In this document: piece by piece, positions 1 to 11,106 of the stretch
Layout: every line of letters begins with the position of its first letter
How positions within the stretch are numbered: position 1 is the first letter of the stretch
NCBI RefSeq assembly: GCF_029784135.1
Contig: NC_073745.1
Span: 161,957,335 to 162,021,334, forward strand
DNA: 64,000 nt
Direction: 5' to 3'
DNA from: Toxorhynchites rutilus septentrionalis
Lineage: Eukaryota > Arthropoda > Insecta > Diptera > Culicidae
Made by a program: the position numbers and the translations under genes
Notes under the pieces: generated by a model
Databases searched by the model: none
Seen by the model: the letters and a program-made list of their open reading frames with translations, nothing else
What the model was told of the DNA's origin: nothing

Positions 1-5
1 AGTTC

Positions 6-1197
6 TTGAGTCGAGTGAACTGTGTCCTGAGGACTTTCCTCAACGCGGGGAACAAGGTACGCGCGATCAACACATTCGCGGTTCCCCTGCTGACCTTCAG
101 TTTTGGTGTAGTCAAATGGAGCAAAACTGACCTAGAGGACCTTGAGAGGAGGATGAGGAAAGCATTCAAAGAGGCCGGAATGCACCATCCTCAATCGGCA
201 CTGGAGAGAGTTTCACTACCACGCAAAGAAGGGGGACTTGGAATCGTCGACATTTCTGCACTGTGTGTTGCCCAGGTACGACAACTGCGCGAGTACTTCG
301 CAGAACGCGCTATACCGGGCTGTCTGCGCCGCCGACAGAGGATACAGCGCTCTGCACTTGGCGCAAGCGGAGTACCAACTCAACTGCAATCTGCAGACAG
401 TGGAGGAGAAGATTGCAGCTTGGAAGCAGAAGGCAGTGCATGGTGCCCACCCCCATCAACTGGATCGGCCACACGTCGACAAGGCCGCATCTAATCTGTG
501 GCTAACGCGTGGTGAACTCTCTTCAGTAGTAGAAGCCGACATGATAGCCATCCAGGACAGGATAATGCCGACGAGAAACTGCAGGCGGTACGTCTGGCAT
601 CAAGACGTTGATGACATTTGCCGGATGTGCCATCAACCAGGTGAAAACATAGAACACATTATGGGAGGCTGTCCCGTTTTGGCCAACGCAGCCTACACCG
701 AGCGCCACAACAACGTGGCCCGTATTGTTCATCGACAACTGGCGCTCCAATGTGCTCTACTGGAAGACAACGTACCAAACTACCGGTACCTGCCTGCACC
801 TGTCCTGGAAAATGACCGTTTCAAGCTGTACTGGGATCGCACTGTTCTGACCGACCTCTCGATCCACCACAACCGCCCAGATATAATGGTTTACGACAAG
901 AGCGACCGCAAAGTCACCATCATCGATGTCGCTATTCCACTGAACCAGAATCTGGAGGAGACCCACGGTCGCAAAATCTGCAAGTACCGACCATTGGCCG
1001 TGGAGCTCAAGGAACTGTGGGGGCTAAGGGAGGTCCCAAGAATTGTTCCAGTCGTTCTCTCTGGAACTGGAATTGTCCCGAAGACACTTCTGGAAGCGCT
1101 AAAGGTGTTGAATATGGAGAAGGAATTGGCCGGCATCCAAAAGTCGGTCATCCTTAGCACCTGCGCGATTGTCCGACAATTTCTCGGTCAGGACTGA
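6..1197 (+). pseudogene. RLE-type LINE polyprotein C-terminus, frameshifted
   Basis: The C-terminal part of a LINE protein that would nick target DNA and copy its RNA into the nick. The first part (6 to about 300) reads in one frame and looks like the RT thumb/linker (KAFKEAGMHHPQSALERV). The continuation (about 310 to 1197) reads in another, so an indel lies around 295-325. In the second frame a CRMC-x7-H-x4-C knuckle sits at about 619-672. It is followed at about 877 by RPDIMVYD and KVTIIDVAIP, which match the PD...D catalytic layout of RLE domains. The protein ends with a TGA at 1195-1197. The start is outside the window. An upstream start for the second frame would be a non-ATG codon, so no real start is implied. 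Confidence 0.8.
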
Positions 1198-1337
1198 AAC
1201 AACACGAGCATGCAGATACGTGCATTCCGCAGAGCCTAGTCCCCCTTTGGCATTCAGAAGCCCGGGGGCAGGTGAAAATTCTGGCTAGGTTCGCCTAGTT
1301 AAGAAGTGAGATAAGTCGATAAAAAAAAAAAAAAAAG
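1198..1337 (+). other. 3' UTR and poly(A) tail of the RLE element
   Basis: Non-coding sequence after the stop codon, ending in a GATA-type step and an uninterrupted A run at 1322-1336. It marks the element's 3' boundary, because mariner-derived DNA begins within about 20 bp. Confidence 0.7.
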
Positions 1338-1348
1338 TGAGCTATTGT

Positions 1349-1560
1349 CAAAAAATGTGATCAGACACGAGACGATTATATTCCATGATGACAACGCTCG
1401 ACCTCATGTTGCTGTTAGAATTAAAAACTATTTGGAAAATAGCGGTTGGGAAATTCTGGTTCATCCGTCAAACAAAAAAAATGAATGCTTCTTTTGCTAC
1501 TGAATCCGCAAATTTACAGGAAGAGGGGGAAAAGTAGTAGCTAGCAATGTATTTTGAATA
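1349..1560 (+). pseudogene. mariner-type transposase remnant
   Basis: One frame from about 1366 reads HETIIFHDDNARPHV, then KNYLENSGWEILVHPS. This is the typical stretch around the second catalytic Asp of mariner/SETMAR-like transposases (HDNARPH). The sequence then jumps to KVVASN, close to the C-terminus of the family, so an internal piece carrying the last catalytic residue (PPYSPDLAPSD region) is deleted. No terminal inverted repeats are visible. It is certainly non-functional. Confidence 0.75.
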
Positions 1561-3353
1561 ATATTGAATTGTTGGAAATTGTAAGGACAATTCATATAAC
1601 CACAACGTTTCACTGCTATCTGAGAGGAGGCTGCTAACTCCTAAGACAAGTTGGCAATAAATTCACCTATAAAGTGGTTTTGCAACAGAACAATGCTCAA
1701 CTTCTTGTTGCAAAACTGATGAAGCATTAAACTGGAAAACATGAAGGGGAATTTCTATCCCGATTAGTTAGATTAGGTACTGAATAGCCAAATTCAAGTA
1801 GAATAATTGCGTCCAATATTACTGATAATTCAATTTTCTCATAAAACTTTCAAGTCATTTTCGATCATTCCATTCCAGGAATTCACATTTTAGACTCTAG
1901 ACTCATGTCATGTCGCCAAATACATTCAACAAACCGCAATGAAATGATGCAGTTAGAGAGTCTGATAAATTAATGTTTCTCACATCATAGTGCTCAAGGG
2001 CTCCGATTTGACAACATCTCATCTCCGGAAAAATACGAAAATAGCAGCTGTCTCAATCGGGTACGCATAAAATAAATTAGTAATCATATGTAGAGAAAAC
2101 TTTCTGTCATTCGATATTTCCTTATAATTTGCCTATCCATGTGAATCGTTCTAATCGGAGGGTATTTTGTGTTGTGAAAAGAAGGTCCAATCGAAAGCTT
2201 GATCCATTTTAATATCACCTCGAAGCCTTTTTGAATGTTTACTTTAAAAGCGATTACATTAGATGCTCATTATCAATAGAATTATCGATACCCTTCATCG
2301 AGTGACCAATAATTGTGGCTACCACAGATTACATTTCGATGGCTCTGTTTAGCCGTAGCTTGTTTTATACGATTGTTGTGGGAGTTCGTTGTTCTCACAG
2401 TGGAAACTGATTTGGTGATGATGCCAAAAACAAACGATGGTTTTAAATTGTCGCCATTGGGGACAATCTAAAATCATCTCATCATTTCATATTTCTAAAC
2501 CTATTCTTAACTGTATGATACGACATTTCTATATCGACAAGAGTTTGAAACTAAAATGCTACAATACCTCTGATGACAATGACATGGAAGAGGGAAAATA
2601 AAGAATACGGAACACCAAATGGATAGAACTGATTTCAAGTAATTATATTGTAGTTTGAAGGATGGAACAGAAACAAAAAACCCACATTCAATGTATTAGA
2701 ATACAATCTGAAACCATTGGAAATTGTGTAGGAACTATACCTCCAACTTTCAAACACTTATTGACGATGTTATTGATATTAATGCATATCCTATAGTATT
2801 CCGTTAAAAATAGGCCTTCCGTTAAATATAGGGGAGAAATTTCTCAAAAAAAGCCTGGTTTATTTAGATAGCTTACCATCAACATGAATAAACAGTCAGA
2901 AGTGCAACGAAGTACTTCAGAATCATTTATTGCTGTTTTTGCATGAAAACAGTTTGATAATTGGGATATTTTGCATCAATTCATAAAATCCGGAAGGTCA
3001 TGGCATGGTTTGATGAATAAGGGCTTCAGATTCTGGACTGCTCAGCTTGTTTACATTCTGAACTGGTCAGATTTGTTTGTTTTGGTCAAAACCCTATCAA
3101 GAACTTATAAGGAGTGATTGTATGAATAGTAGATGCGCTTACAAGCAATATGAGTGATTTGAAGAGCTTAAACCAGCAGCATCCTCTGCGTAGAACGAGA
3201 TACATACTACAACATGGCACAGCTTGGTCGAAACCACTTCGAATGGGTTATTTGAAATGATTGTGAACCAAAGATGACATACTTATTAGAAACTTATTCG
3301 TAATTCATGTTAAATTGGCATTAATTATCTAAAGGAGTGAGAGTTTTTCTATC
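1561..3353. other. AT-rich stretch, nothing recognised
   Basis: No open frame of note, no transposase or RT motif and no clear repeat. It may contain old decayed repeats. Confidence 0.5.
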
Positions 3354-3364
3354 TGGTTCTATAG

Positions 3365-3416
3365 TTTTTTTTTTTTTTGTCTTTATTAGAGAGATTTTCA
3401 GCCTTAGGCTGGTTCA
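3365..3416 (-). mobile_element. 52-bp, 5'-truncated LINE tail with 11-bp TSD
   Basis: A T run (3365-3378) followed by about 38 bp is flanked by identical 11-bp copies of TGGTTCTATAG at 3354-3364 and 3417-3427. Read on the minus strand, it is a short 3' end with an AATAAA signal just before a poly(A) tail. This is the signature of a heavily 5'-truncated target-primed insertion. The parent family is not identifiable from so little sequence. Confidence 0.8.
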
Positions 3417-3427
3417 TGGTTCTATAG

Positions 3428-4589
3428 TTATGAAACACTGGAATTTTATTTTTTTAATGTTTCGCACCTGAACACAACAATAAAATTGAAATGGCCAGTC
3501 TTATGAATAAAGTTGAAATAAATAGTATTGTATTCTACACTATATACTTTAATTCAACCTACCTTTTTACATATATCTGGAAACTAAGAAAAAATGAGTG
3601 GTTCTATAGTTGTGAAACGCAGTGTATATATTACTGGAAGACAATATGCTACATCAACATATTTACTATTTCGCTATAAATGTACCTTGACAGTATCTTT
3701 TTCGTTTGTAATTTGATAATGACAACGATTACACTGCATCAACATCCGTTGCAATCAAACTAAAATACCTGCAATGTTGTAAAGAGTATTTCAATGCAAT
3801 TATAGTTGCAATGCAACTATTTATACAATTAAACTGATGATATCTACAGAACTTCTCAACTAGTTCACTATATAATATTTATAATACAAGCATGCAACGA
3901 TTTGTTATGAATGAAGTATCAATTATTTTTCTAACCATCCTCAATATAATCGTCGAAGAATCATTTCCATAACTGGCAGTATAATGAACATGTCGTTCCG
4001 TTTTGCCTGGGAACCGAACAAGGACAATGATGACTGAGCCGGAAATAAGGTCAATGAAAACAAACATAAACCTCAAGTATGCTGCAGGAATTCACCACAA
4101 CAATTCAACCGGCTGCGGCTGGCATGGAATATTAATAACCATAATCAATTCTGCGGCGTGTTTGGTAAATAAGGGCCTATCTCAATGCTCCTTCCACTAT
4201 TTGTCAACCGCGGATTTGGATTGATCGCACGGGGAGCGTTATACACCGAACGAGACGGCTTCGTGTGCCCGGGGGGGAAGATGCCTGGGTATAGGAGTGG
4301 ATATGCTATGTGTAAGGTGTTATCTTTATCCTGTCACATGCATCACGAAAGTGCTCTAGGCTGTTTGCCAGACTCTATGTGAAATAGCGTGTTGTGAAGG
4401 CACAGAAGCATTTGTTGAACATGTGGCGAACATTGTAAACTCTCGGCATTTATGTGAAATAATTATTAATGACATTCAGGCGTGAAGATTCACCAAACTA
4501 TTCCGAAGAGTCAGTTATGGAGAACTACAGAAGTAAGTGAATTACAAAATTATTACATCATTTTCATCACACAAAAAACAATCGAGTGA
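3428..4589. other. Unassigned AT-rich DNA
   Basis: A short echo of the 3416-3440 sequence recurs at 3600-3625 (TGGTTCTATAGTT, then GAAAC). Otherwise no feature is recognised. The short open frames here lack motifs. Confidence 0.4.
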
Positions 4590-4790
4590 CATCAACTCGC
4601 ATGATTTCGGTTGGTGATCATTTTCATGCTTTCTTCTTCTTCTCTAATTCCGTTGATCTGATGAATCGGATCAAGACGGTTAGCAGAAAAACACCCCCAG
4701 ACCATCACATTACCTCCACCGGTCCACTGCACAGGACCATGCGCCATTTCTGCGGGTGGACATGGACAGCTGCAATTCTTTTTACATTCT
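4590..4790 (-). pseudogene. Tc1-type transposase remnant
   Basis: On the minus strand a frame reads WTGGGNVMVWGCFSANRLDP followed by IHQINGI. The GGGNVMVWGCFS block is a hallmark of Tc1-family DD34E transposases, between the first and second catalytic residues. No catalytic Asp or terminal repeat is seen, and the sequences on both sides are unrelated. It is a dead internal fragment. Confidence 0.75.
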
Positions 4791-4799
4791 AAATGGTGA

Positions 4800-5483
4800 T
4801 TTGATTGGGTGCTTTTTGATAGATCTGACGATCAAAGAATCCTCCTAGATGTGGTGAGCGAGATCTTCATCCCTTGTGGGAAATAGCAATATTCCATGTT
4901 GACCGATATTTCGAACATTTTCTTTCTCAAACTGTCAAAAAAAGAAAAACATACTTGAAGAAGATCTGATTTATTGAAATTAAGGATGTATTGTTTTTTA
5001 TGGAAAAAAAATAGTGAACATTTGAAAACGGTCCGTAATCGGCTGTTTGGTGACGTTTCTGTTTGACGTCGAAACAATAGCGTTCTACGGCCTTCATGTC
5101 AACTTTGCGAATGCATCTCTTGATAAACCAATCAACTGTTTGCAATTCGTGACCCTTCAGTTATTTTCGCACACCAAAGAGCTCAAATCCCGAAGAAATC
5201 TTAAAAATATCTCTCTCGGAAATAGCAAGGCACACGACTTTCTGTTCGAACTTATGTCCAAACTTATATTTTATGTTCGGAGATGCAGTAGAATCTATCC
5301 ATGGGATAGTATCGATCATAAACCAGTGACATTGGGATTCAGTATCATAATCTGTTTCTCAGTGTATACCTGAGCTCCGCGACATTTTCGTTCTAAAAAT
5401 GTTGTACCGAGTACTTTTTTCCGAGATATATGTGCAGTTTTTAGAGCTTACGCTTAACTTTTTCACTTGATATTTGCCAGAAA
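4800..5483. other. Unassigned stretch with a short minus-strand frame
   Basis: A minus-strand frame at 4927-5145 (72 codons) contains IRKVDMKAVERYC and KRHQTADYGPFSN. It looks protein-like in its first half but degrades into low-complexity residues. I do not recognise it. It could be another transposon scrap. Confidence 0.25.
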
Positions 5484-7460
5484 TATCAAGCCATTTGGAA
5501 GCCATTCGCAAACAACAAATGGCTTCCGTTTTTCTCGATATCAAAGGGGCATTTGATTCAGTTTCCATAGAAATTCTCTCAGAGAAGCTTCATAGTCGTG
5601 GACTTTCACCAATTCTGAATAATTTCCTATACAATTTATTATCAGAAAAGCATATGATTTTCTCTCATGGCATCTCGAAATCTTCTCGTTACAATTTTAT
5701 GGGCCTACCGCAAGGCTCCTGCCTAAGCCCCTTTTTGTAAAGTTTTTAGTGAATGATATGGATGATTGTCTAACTAGAGACTACACGCTGAGACAACTTG
5801 CAGACGATGGAGTTATTTCCATCACGGATACTAATCCCGTCGTTCTGCAAAAGTCGTTGCAAGATACCCTGAACAATCTGTTCACGTGGGCTGGGTATCG
5901 AATTCTCTACGGAGAAAACTGAAATGGTCGTTTTTTCTAGGAAGCACGAACCCGCCCAATTCCAGCTTCACCTATCCGGCAAAACGATCATGCACTCTAA
6001 GTTTTTCAAATACCTCGGTGTATATTTTGATTTTGATTCTGGGGAAGACACATTGCCTATCTGAAACAGAAAAGCCAGCAAAGAATCAATTTTCTCCAAA
6101 CAATTACCGGAAAATGGTGGGGTGCCCATCCAGGAGACCTGATTGTTTCGTACAACGATATTATCAGTGTTGGAATATGGCCGTTTTTGCTTCCGATCAG
6201 CTGCCAGGATTCATATTCTCAAGCTGGAGAGGATATAATATCATTTGCTTGCATATAGCCATGGGGTGTTTGCATTCGACAAATACGACGAGTATCGAAG
6301 TCTTGGCAGGAGTAACCACGCTTACTCTTCGGTTCACAGAATTATCCTACAGATTTCTCATCCGTTGCAAGATCACGAATCCATTGATGATTGATAGCTT
6401 CAATAATCTACTCCAACTAACTCCTCAGTCAAGTTTTATGTCTTTATTCCATGAGTACCTTATCCACGACGTGCACCCTTCACCAGGCATCTCCAACCAA
6501 GTTTGCTTCCCATACTTTTGCAATTCCTTTGTCATTTTTGATCTGTCCATGTCCAACAAATCCATGGAATCCCAAATCATCTACGATCCAATGTTATTTA
6601 GTCGATATTTTCGGAAAAAATTGGGAAAGTTAGATCATATAAAATGTTCTTTACTGACGGTTCATTCATAAACGCGTCCGCTGGCTTTGGCATCTTCAAT
6701 GAAAATTCCAGTGACTCTTTCAAACTCAAAGATTCTTGTTCCGTGTCGCTGAACTGGATGCGATATACCACGTACTAGGGATCATTGAAACATTGCCCAT
6801 CGACCATTATTATTTTTTCAGACAGTCTCAGCTCAATAGAGGCAATCCGCTCAATGAAAGTTGATAAACACTCATCTTATTCCCTAACAAGAATAAGACA
6901 TCTATTGAGTGTTTTGGTCGAAAAGTTATTCAAGATTACCTTAGCATGGGTTTCCTTTCATTGCTCGATTCCGGGAAATGAGAAAGCGGACTCGCTAGCT
7001 AAGGTGGGCGCTTCAGAAGGCACACTTTTTGAAAGACAAATAGCTTATAACGATTTTTTCCACATTCCTCGTCAGTACACGCTCGTAAGTTGACAGCACA
7101 TGTGGAGTGAAGATGAGTTCGGTCGTTGGTTACACACGATTATCCCTAAGGTCTCGACGGGTGCATGGTTCAAGGGATTGAATGTAGGTCGTGATTTCAT
7201 TTGCGTGATATCTCGTCTTATGTCCAACCACTACAACCTAAACGCGCATCTTTATCGCATTGGGCTCGCAGCAAGCAATCTATGTGATTGTGGCGATGGC
7301 TAGCACGACATCGAGCATGTTGTCTGGTCGTGTATCCGGTTCCATGCTGCCCGCTCTCCGCTCTCCAGAGCATTGAGGGCACAATCGGATATCCCTGTCG
7401 GGGATATCTTAGGTACCCGTGATCCTGATCTTCTGCTTCATCTATACCTGTTCCTCAGAA
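5484..7460 (+). pseudogene. I-clade ORF2 remnant (RT + RNase H)
   Basis: This would have been the enzyme that copies the element's RNA and removes the RNA strand. RT motif A is MASVFLDIKGAFDSV (about 5518-5562). Motif B is GLPQGSCLSP (about 5701-5733). A frameshift follows, then motif C reads LADDG near 5793-5810 with both aspartates kept. RNase H residues appear as FTDGS (about 6653), FSDSLSS (about 6816) and HCSIPGNEKADSLAK (about 6961-7003). Near the end CDCGDG, a stop and HDIEHVVWSC form the C-terminal Cys/His motif (about 7284-7335). The endonuclease domain is missing through 5' truncation. Confidence 0.8.
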
Positions 7461-7950
7461 ACGCCGATGTCAACGTTTAATTATGGGTCTTTCGTTGTGT
7501 CCCTGTTTCATATTCCTCCTATCCGATCTATAAACATTTAATTAGTCGCGGCAATACAGATACACGGACCGAAGGTTGTGCAGTCCACTGATGATTCAAC
7601 AAGAGCCAAAGGTTGTACCGCTCATGACAACTCTACACGAGCTGATGATTGCGCCAGCTAGTGATCATTCTATCCTGGATTCCTCGAGTCGAGAAAGACG
7701 CACCACGCTAGATATGGGGTACAGAACTGGGGGGCGTTGCTGGTTAACGGTCAGACGTACAGAGCATTGAAGACTGCAACATCCCAATTATGAGAACACT
7801 TGTAATACTAACCTCGAGCCAACCGCGGGTAATCGGTTACATATTACTAACATAGTTGTAAGCAAACATTGTCAAAATATTGAACTCCCGGCCCGTTAGG
7901 CTGACGCCATATGAACCTTAATAAAAATATATATTTTGGATTTTTAAAAA
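7461..7950 (+). other. 3' UTR of the I-clade copy
   Basis: Non-coding region after the C-terminal motif. It includes the CCCGGCCCGTTAGGCTGACG stretch near 7890 and ends at CCTTAATAAA around 7925. The short frame at 7576-7770 has no coding features and is treated as UTR. Confidence 0.55.
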
Positions 7951-9393
7951 AATTGTCACAAATTGTTTTGCCATTTCATTCACGTAATCGTCAATGATCT
8001 TCTTTCTTCATTCCATCCAAGGCTGTCTGAAGCCATGTTGGTGATTGACATGACAAATAAAAACCATCAAGAATTGTTGGGAAAAATCGAGCAAAATCGT
8101 AAAACACCAATGTTATAGAGCAAATCCAAATAAAATCGTCCTGAAATCCTAATTCCTAATTCGAATGAATTTTTTTATTCCGTTTGGGTTGGAGGAAATA
8201 TGAATTTTCTACAGCAATTGGGATTTTTTTTACTCAAGTGTAACTTTTGAAAAAGGTGTATCGATTTTAGTAAGAAAAATCTTTGATAGTAATTTGTGGC
8301 CAAAAATGATCGTTAACATACAAAAATTCGAAATTTCGAAAATTTATAAAAAATCGATGTTCCACGAAGTTCTTAAAAATTGTTTTACCATCTTGGACTA
8401 TTTTTTTCAATTTTCTACATGACTCCTATTTTATATGAAAAAAGATGGGTCGGGGACATAACCGGAGTGACGTAGGACTATACAAAGGGGACAGCTTTTG
8501 CTAAATATATATTTTAAATATATTGTTTTATTTTCTTCTCCTACGTGAATACCTACCTATCTACCTGAAAAATGGATTAGTTTACTGTTTACTCTTTATG
8601 AACATGTTGGGGGTTCTGAAAAGAACCTTTGGTGTTGTGTTTTTTCGTTTTTTTTTACAAACTTTATCAATTTTTTCTCACTATCTTATAATTGATTCTT
8701 GATTTTTTTCTGAAGGCTTTGTACTTATTAAATGTTCAACGCCGGGCATCTTTTGGCATATCGTACAATCAAAATGATGGCTGTGATAGGGAATGCACAA
8801 GTGCTCATCAACTCATTCACTATCGTATATTTCACTATTGAGCACATTACCGTACCTTGAACTGTGGTTTCGAAGACGAATGAATTGTGAGATTTGTAGT
8901 CTCCGCAAACAAAGTAAATTAAAATGAAAAAGAACTGAGGTTTTGGAGACGAACTCTACGATCTGTCGAGAAATAAACGAGCTATAAGCGTTCTGAAAAA
9001 CCAACAGTAAATACAGGGACGGATGACCTTCAGATTAAAGACCTTTAAAATAAGAACAGAGCAGCAGGAAATACATAGCTCATCATGTTGCTCCTTAGTT
9101 ATGTTTCTATACAATGCAGATGTAACGTCAGTCAATTTTCAACATCAGTTATCAACCAATGAAAGCAGTTCTTGCTATCGAGAAAATTCGTGAATGCCAT
9201 CCTGCATGCAATGTGTTGTAATTTGAAGCCACATTTAATTCGGAAACCATGCATGGGTTTGTGAAAACTGAATGATCAATCTAAAAGACCCCAACCACCA
9301 ATAAGTTCAAGAACAAGCATAAACAAAATAAATCAGTTTATATTATATGTCATATTATGTCACTTTAGAATGCATTGGTATTGTGAAAATTTT
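7951..9393. other. AT-rich stretch with one recurring motif
   Basis: No gene seen. Around 8445-8495 it carries the GTCGGGGACATAACCGG plus GACGTAGGACTA motif that recurs elsewhere in the window (see findings). Confidence 0.4.
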
Positions 9394-9419
9394 TTAATAA
9401 CTCTTCTTTGAAAGGTTTA

Positions 9420-9690
9420 AAGGCCCTAAAAAGCGCCGTGTTTTACGGTGGCTGGTTTTGCCACCAAAACAGTCAGTATAAACAAACTTTTTCCTTCTTC
9501 TACCTGCTGCCGTTTTGCGATTGCGTTTGCCACTCGCTGAAACTAGTTGTTGCCCCCGAACCGAATGTGCTCTGTTCTGTTGGCAGGTTTTCTTATTGTC
9601 GTGGACAGCTTTGCAAGCCATCTCGAGCACTCCGGCGGCCGAAATTCTATAACCGCTATTAGGTATACTGGTGCTCCGGCACCAATCCGT
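9420..9690 (-). pseudogene. Histone H2A-derived fragment, copy A
   Basis: Reading the minus strand from about 9685, one frame gives [14 protein letters not shown]. After a frameshift it gives VLEMACKAVHDNKKT. These match the H2A core ([22 protein letters not shown], then NAARDNKKT). The N-terminal tail and everything after the DNKKT motif are gone or unrelated, and the frame is broken, so it is not a working histone gene. Downstream on the minus strand the sequence is rich in Lys/Arg codons of unknown origin. A related copy lies 1.1 kb away in the same orientation. Confidence 0.7.
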
Positions 9691-10539
9691 TGATGCGATG
9701 TGATGTGAAACTATGCCATACAACCACACTGATTTACGGTTTGAAAGAGAATGATATATTTTTCAGCGGATCCGCGCGTTTTGTACTTTAGCGGTACACG
9801 CTCACAGTATAGAGACAAATCGACAGACTCAGCCAAAGGGGCGAGTCCAACGAAACGAACGAATGAGCGTTAAAAGGCAGCGATGGCAAAAAAATACATT
9901 CATTACGATTTTTTGCTCGTTGGATTCACATGCAGGCTAAAAAGGGTCCTTTTCAGGATAACAAAATTATCTTTAATCTAAAGAGTTTATTGTTTTGTTA
10001 TCAATCGATATCCTCATCTTGTTCGGCTAAACCTTCCTGTTTAACGATTGCGTTTGCCACTCGCCACAGCTTTCACAGTTGGAAAATTTCTTCCCATCCA
10101 GCTTGTGACATGTTGTACAGTAAATTATATTTAATGCGACGTGCCGAAGCACCACTCAGTTTCGAATTGGAAGCGATTTTAACCTGTAATTGAACATTTG
10201 CGATGACAGTGGTACAGTGTCGACTTTCAATGTGGGGTCATAATTTGGACCACGAACTCTATGTTTACAAAAATGTCCAACTAAATATGTCGCATTACAG
10301 GTCCGTCCAATTAGCTAAATGTAAATTACTTTCAATCTAAGAGCAATTTAAGAATTGGTGAAAATTGAATAATCGGGAAAGTTCTCAACCATCAATAAGC
10401 TCAGAACAACTGCCAAATTCTCATACTCATCATATCCTGGCAAACAAATTATGGAAAATCAATTTGTGTTTTATTATTATTTGGGATATTGTTTTAGAAA
10501 GCATTGAACTGTATTTCGTAAACTCTTTTTTGGAAGGTT
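9691..10539. other. Spacer between the two H2A-like fragments
   Basis: Includes 9740-9890, which on the minus strand resembles a gene 5' flank, with a TGAAAAATATATCATTC stretch. At 10210-10265 a short sequence (GGGGTCATAATTTGG) loosely resembles the 117-bp repeat at 35065. No gene is assigned. Confidence 0.3.
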
Positions 10540-10890
10540 TAATGGCCCTGAAAAGCGCCGTGTTTGATGAAATGATTCCATTTAAGAAAACTTAGTACTC
10601 GTGGTTTTGAAAAAAAACCATTTCGAACGCCCTCGATGCCGCCTTGTTCTGGATTTGCCACCGAAGCAGTTTGTATAAAGAACACACTTTTTTCTTCTGC
10701 TACCTGCTGCCGGTTTGCGATTGCGTTTGTCACTCGCACTCGCTGCAACTGCCTGTTGTTGTCTTGATGTCCACCGAACCGAATATGGTCTGTTCTGAAT
10801 GCAGGTTTTCTTATCGTCGCGAGCAGCTTTGCCAGCTAACTCGATCACTTCGGCGGCCGAAACTATATAACGCCGACTAGGTGGACTGGT
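10540..10890 (-). pseudogene. Histone H2A-derived fragment, copy B
   Basis: The minus strand reads APVHLVGVI, then VSAAEVIELAGKAARDDKKT, matching the same H2A core as copy A but less damaged. As in copy A, the sequence after the KKT motif diverges into basic residues (KRNRKPAAGSRRKK), and both copies share that non-histone tail. The shared chimeric tail shows that the H2A piece was captured into a larger unit before the two copies arose. Not functional. Confidence 0.7.
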
Positions 10891-10895
10891 GCACT

Positions 10896-11106
10896 CAACT
10901 CATTCTTTGTGTGGACACCGACTGGACAACATCGTTGCTGGACGAGCTGGACGGCGAGGGATCGAGTTCCTTTCTCAAGGCAAGAGGGTGGAGGTGGTAG
11001 CGCTGGAGTAGAGTAGAGTAGAGTTTTCAAAGGGCCTTTCTCAAGGCTAGAGACGAATGAACTGCAAAAGTTTAAAGTCTCTATAATACAATACCTTCCT
11101 TCCTTC
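10896..11106 (+). repeat. Dispersed repeat family D, copy 1
   Basis: About 210 bp that recurs in inverted orientation at 36565-36765 with strong identity. It includes GGACAACATCGTTGCTGGAC, the repeated TAGAG run and GAATGAACTGCAAAAGTTTA. Part of it (the GAGCTGGACGGCGAGGGATC region) is also present at 43950-44005. Its end segment recurs at 37025-37060 and 37185-37215. No coding capacity; probably a short non-autonomous element. Confidence 0.75.

Larger units (their letters stand above)
1..1337 (+). mobile_element. R2-type (RLE) non-LTR retrotransposon, 3' end
   Basis: This is the 3' part of a site-specific-type LINE that runs off the left edge of the window. It contains the region downstream of the reverse transcriptase, a Cys-Cys-His-Cys motif, a restriction-like endonuclease (RLE) core, about 120 bp of 3' UTR and a terminal A run at 1322-1336. 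Non-LTR elements with a C-terminal RLE instead of an N-terminal APE form the R2/R4/NeSL group. I cannot say which family because the RT core lies outside the window. The copy is dead because its frame is broken near 300. Confidence 0.85.
5484..7950 (+). mobile_element. I-clade non-LTR retrotransposon, 5'-truncated, decayed
   Basis: Starts abruptly inside the RT domain and continues through RT, RNase H, a C-terminal Cys/His motif and a long 3' UTR ending near an AATAAA at about 7920-7925. The order RT then RNase H is diagnostic of the I group of LINEs. Several frameshifts and stops break the frame, so this is a dead copy. Related sequence occurs at 19497-20127 (3' end only), and a 5' portion of an I-type element lies at 44335-47270. 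Confidence 0.85.

Noticed and set aside
9394..10880. Working histone H2A genes
   Set aside because: Only the central core is present, frames are broken and the C-terminus is replaced by unrelated sequence.
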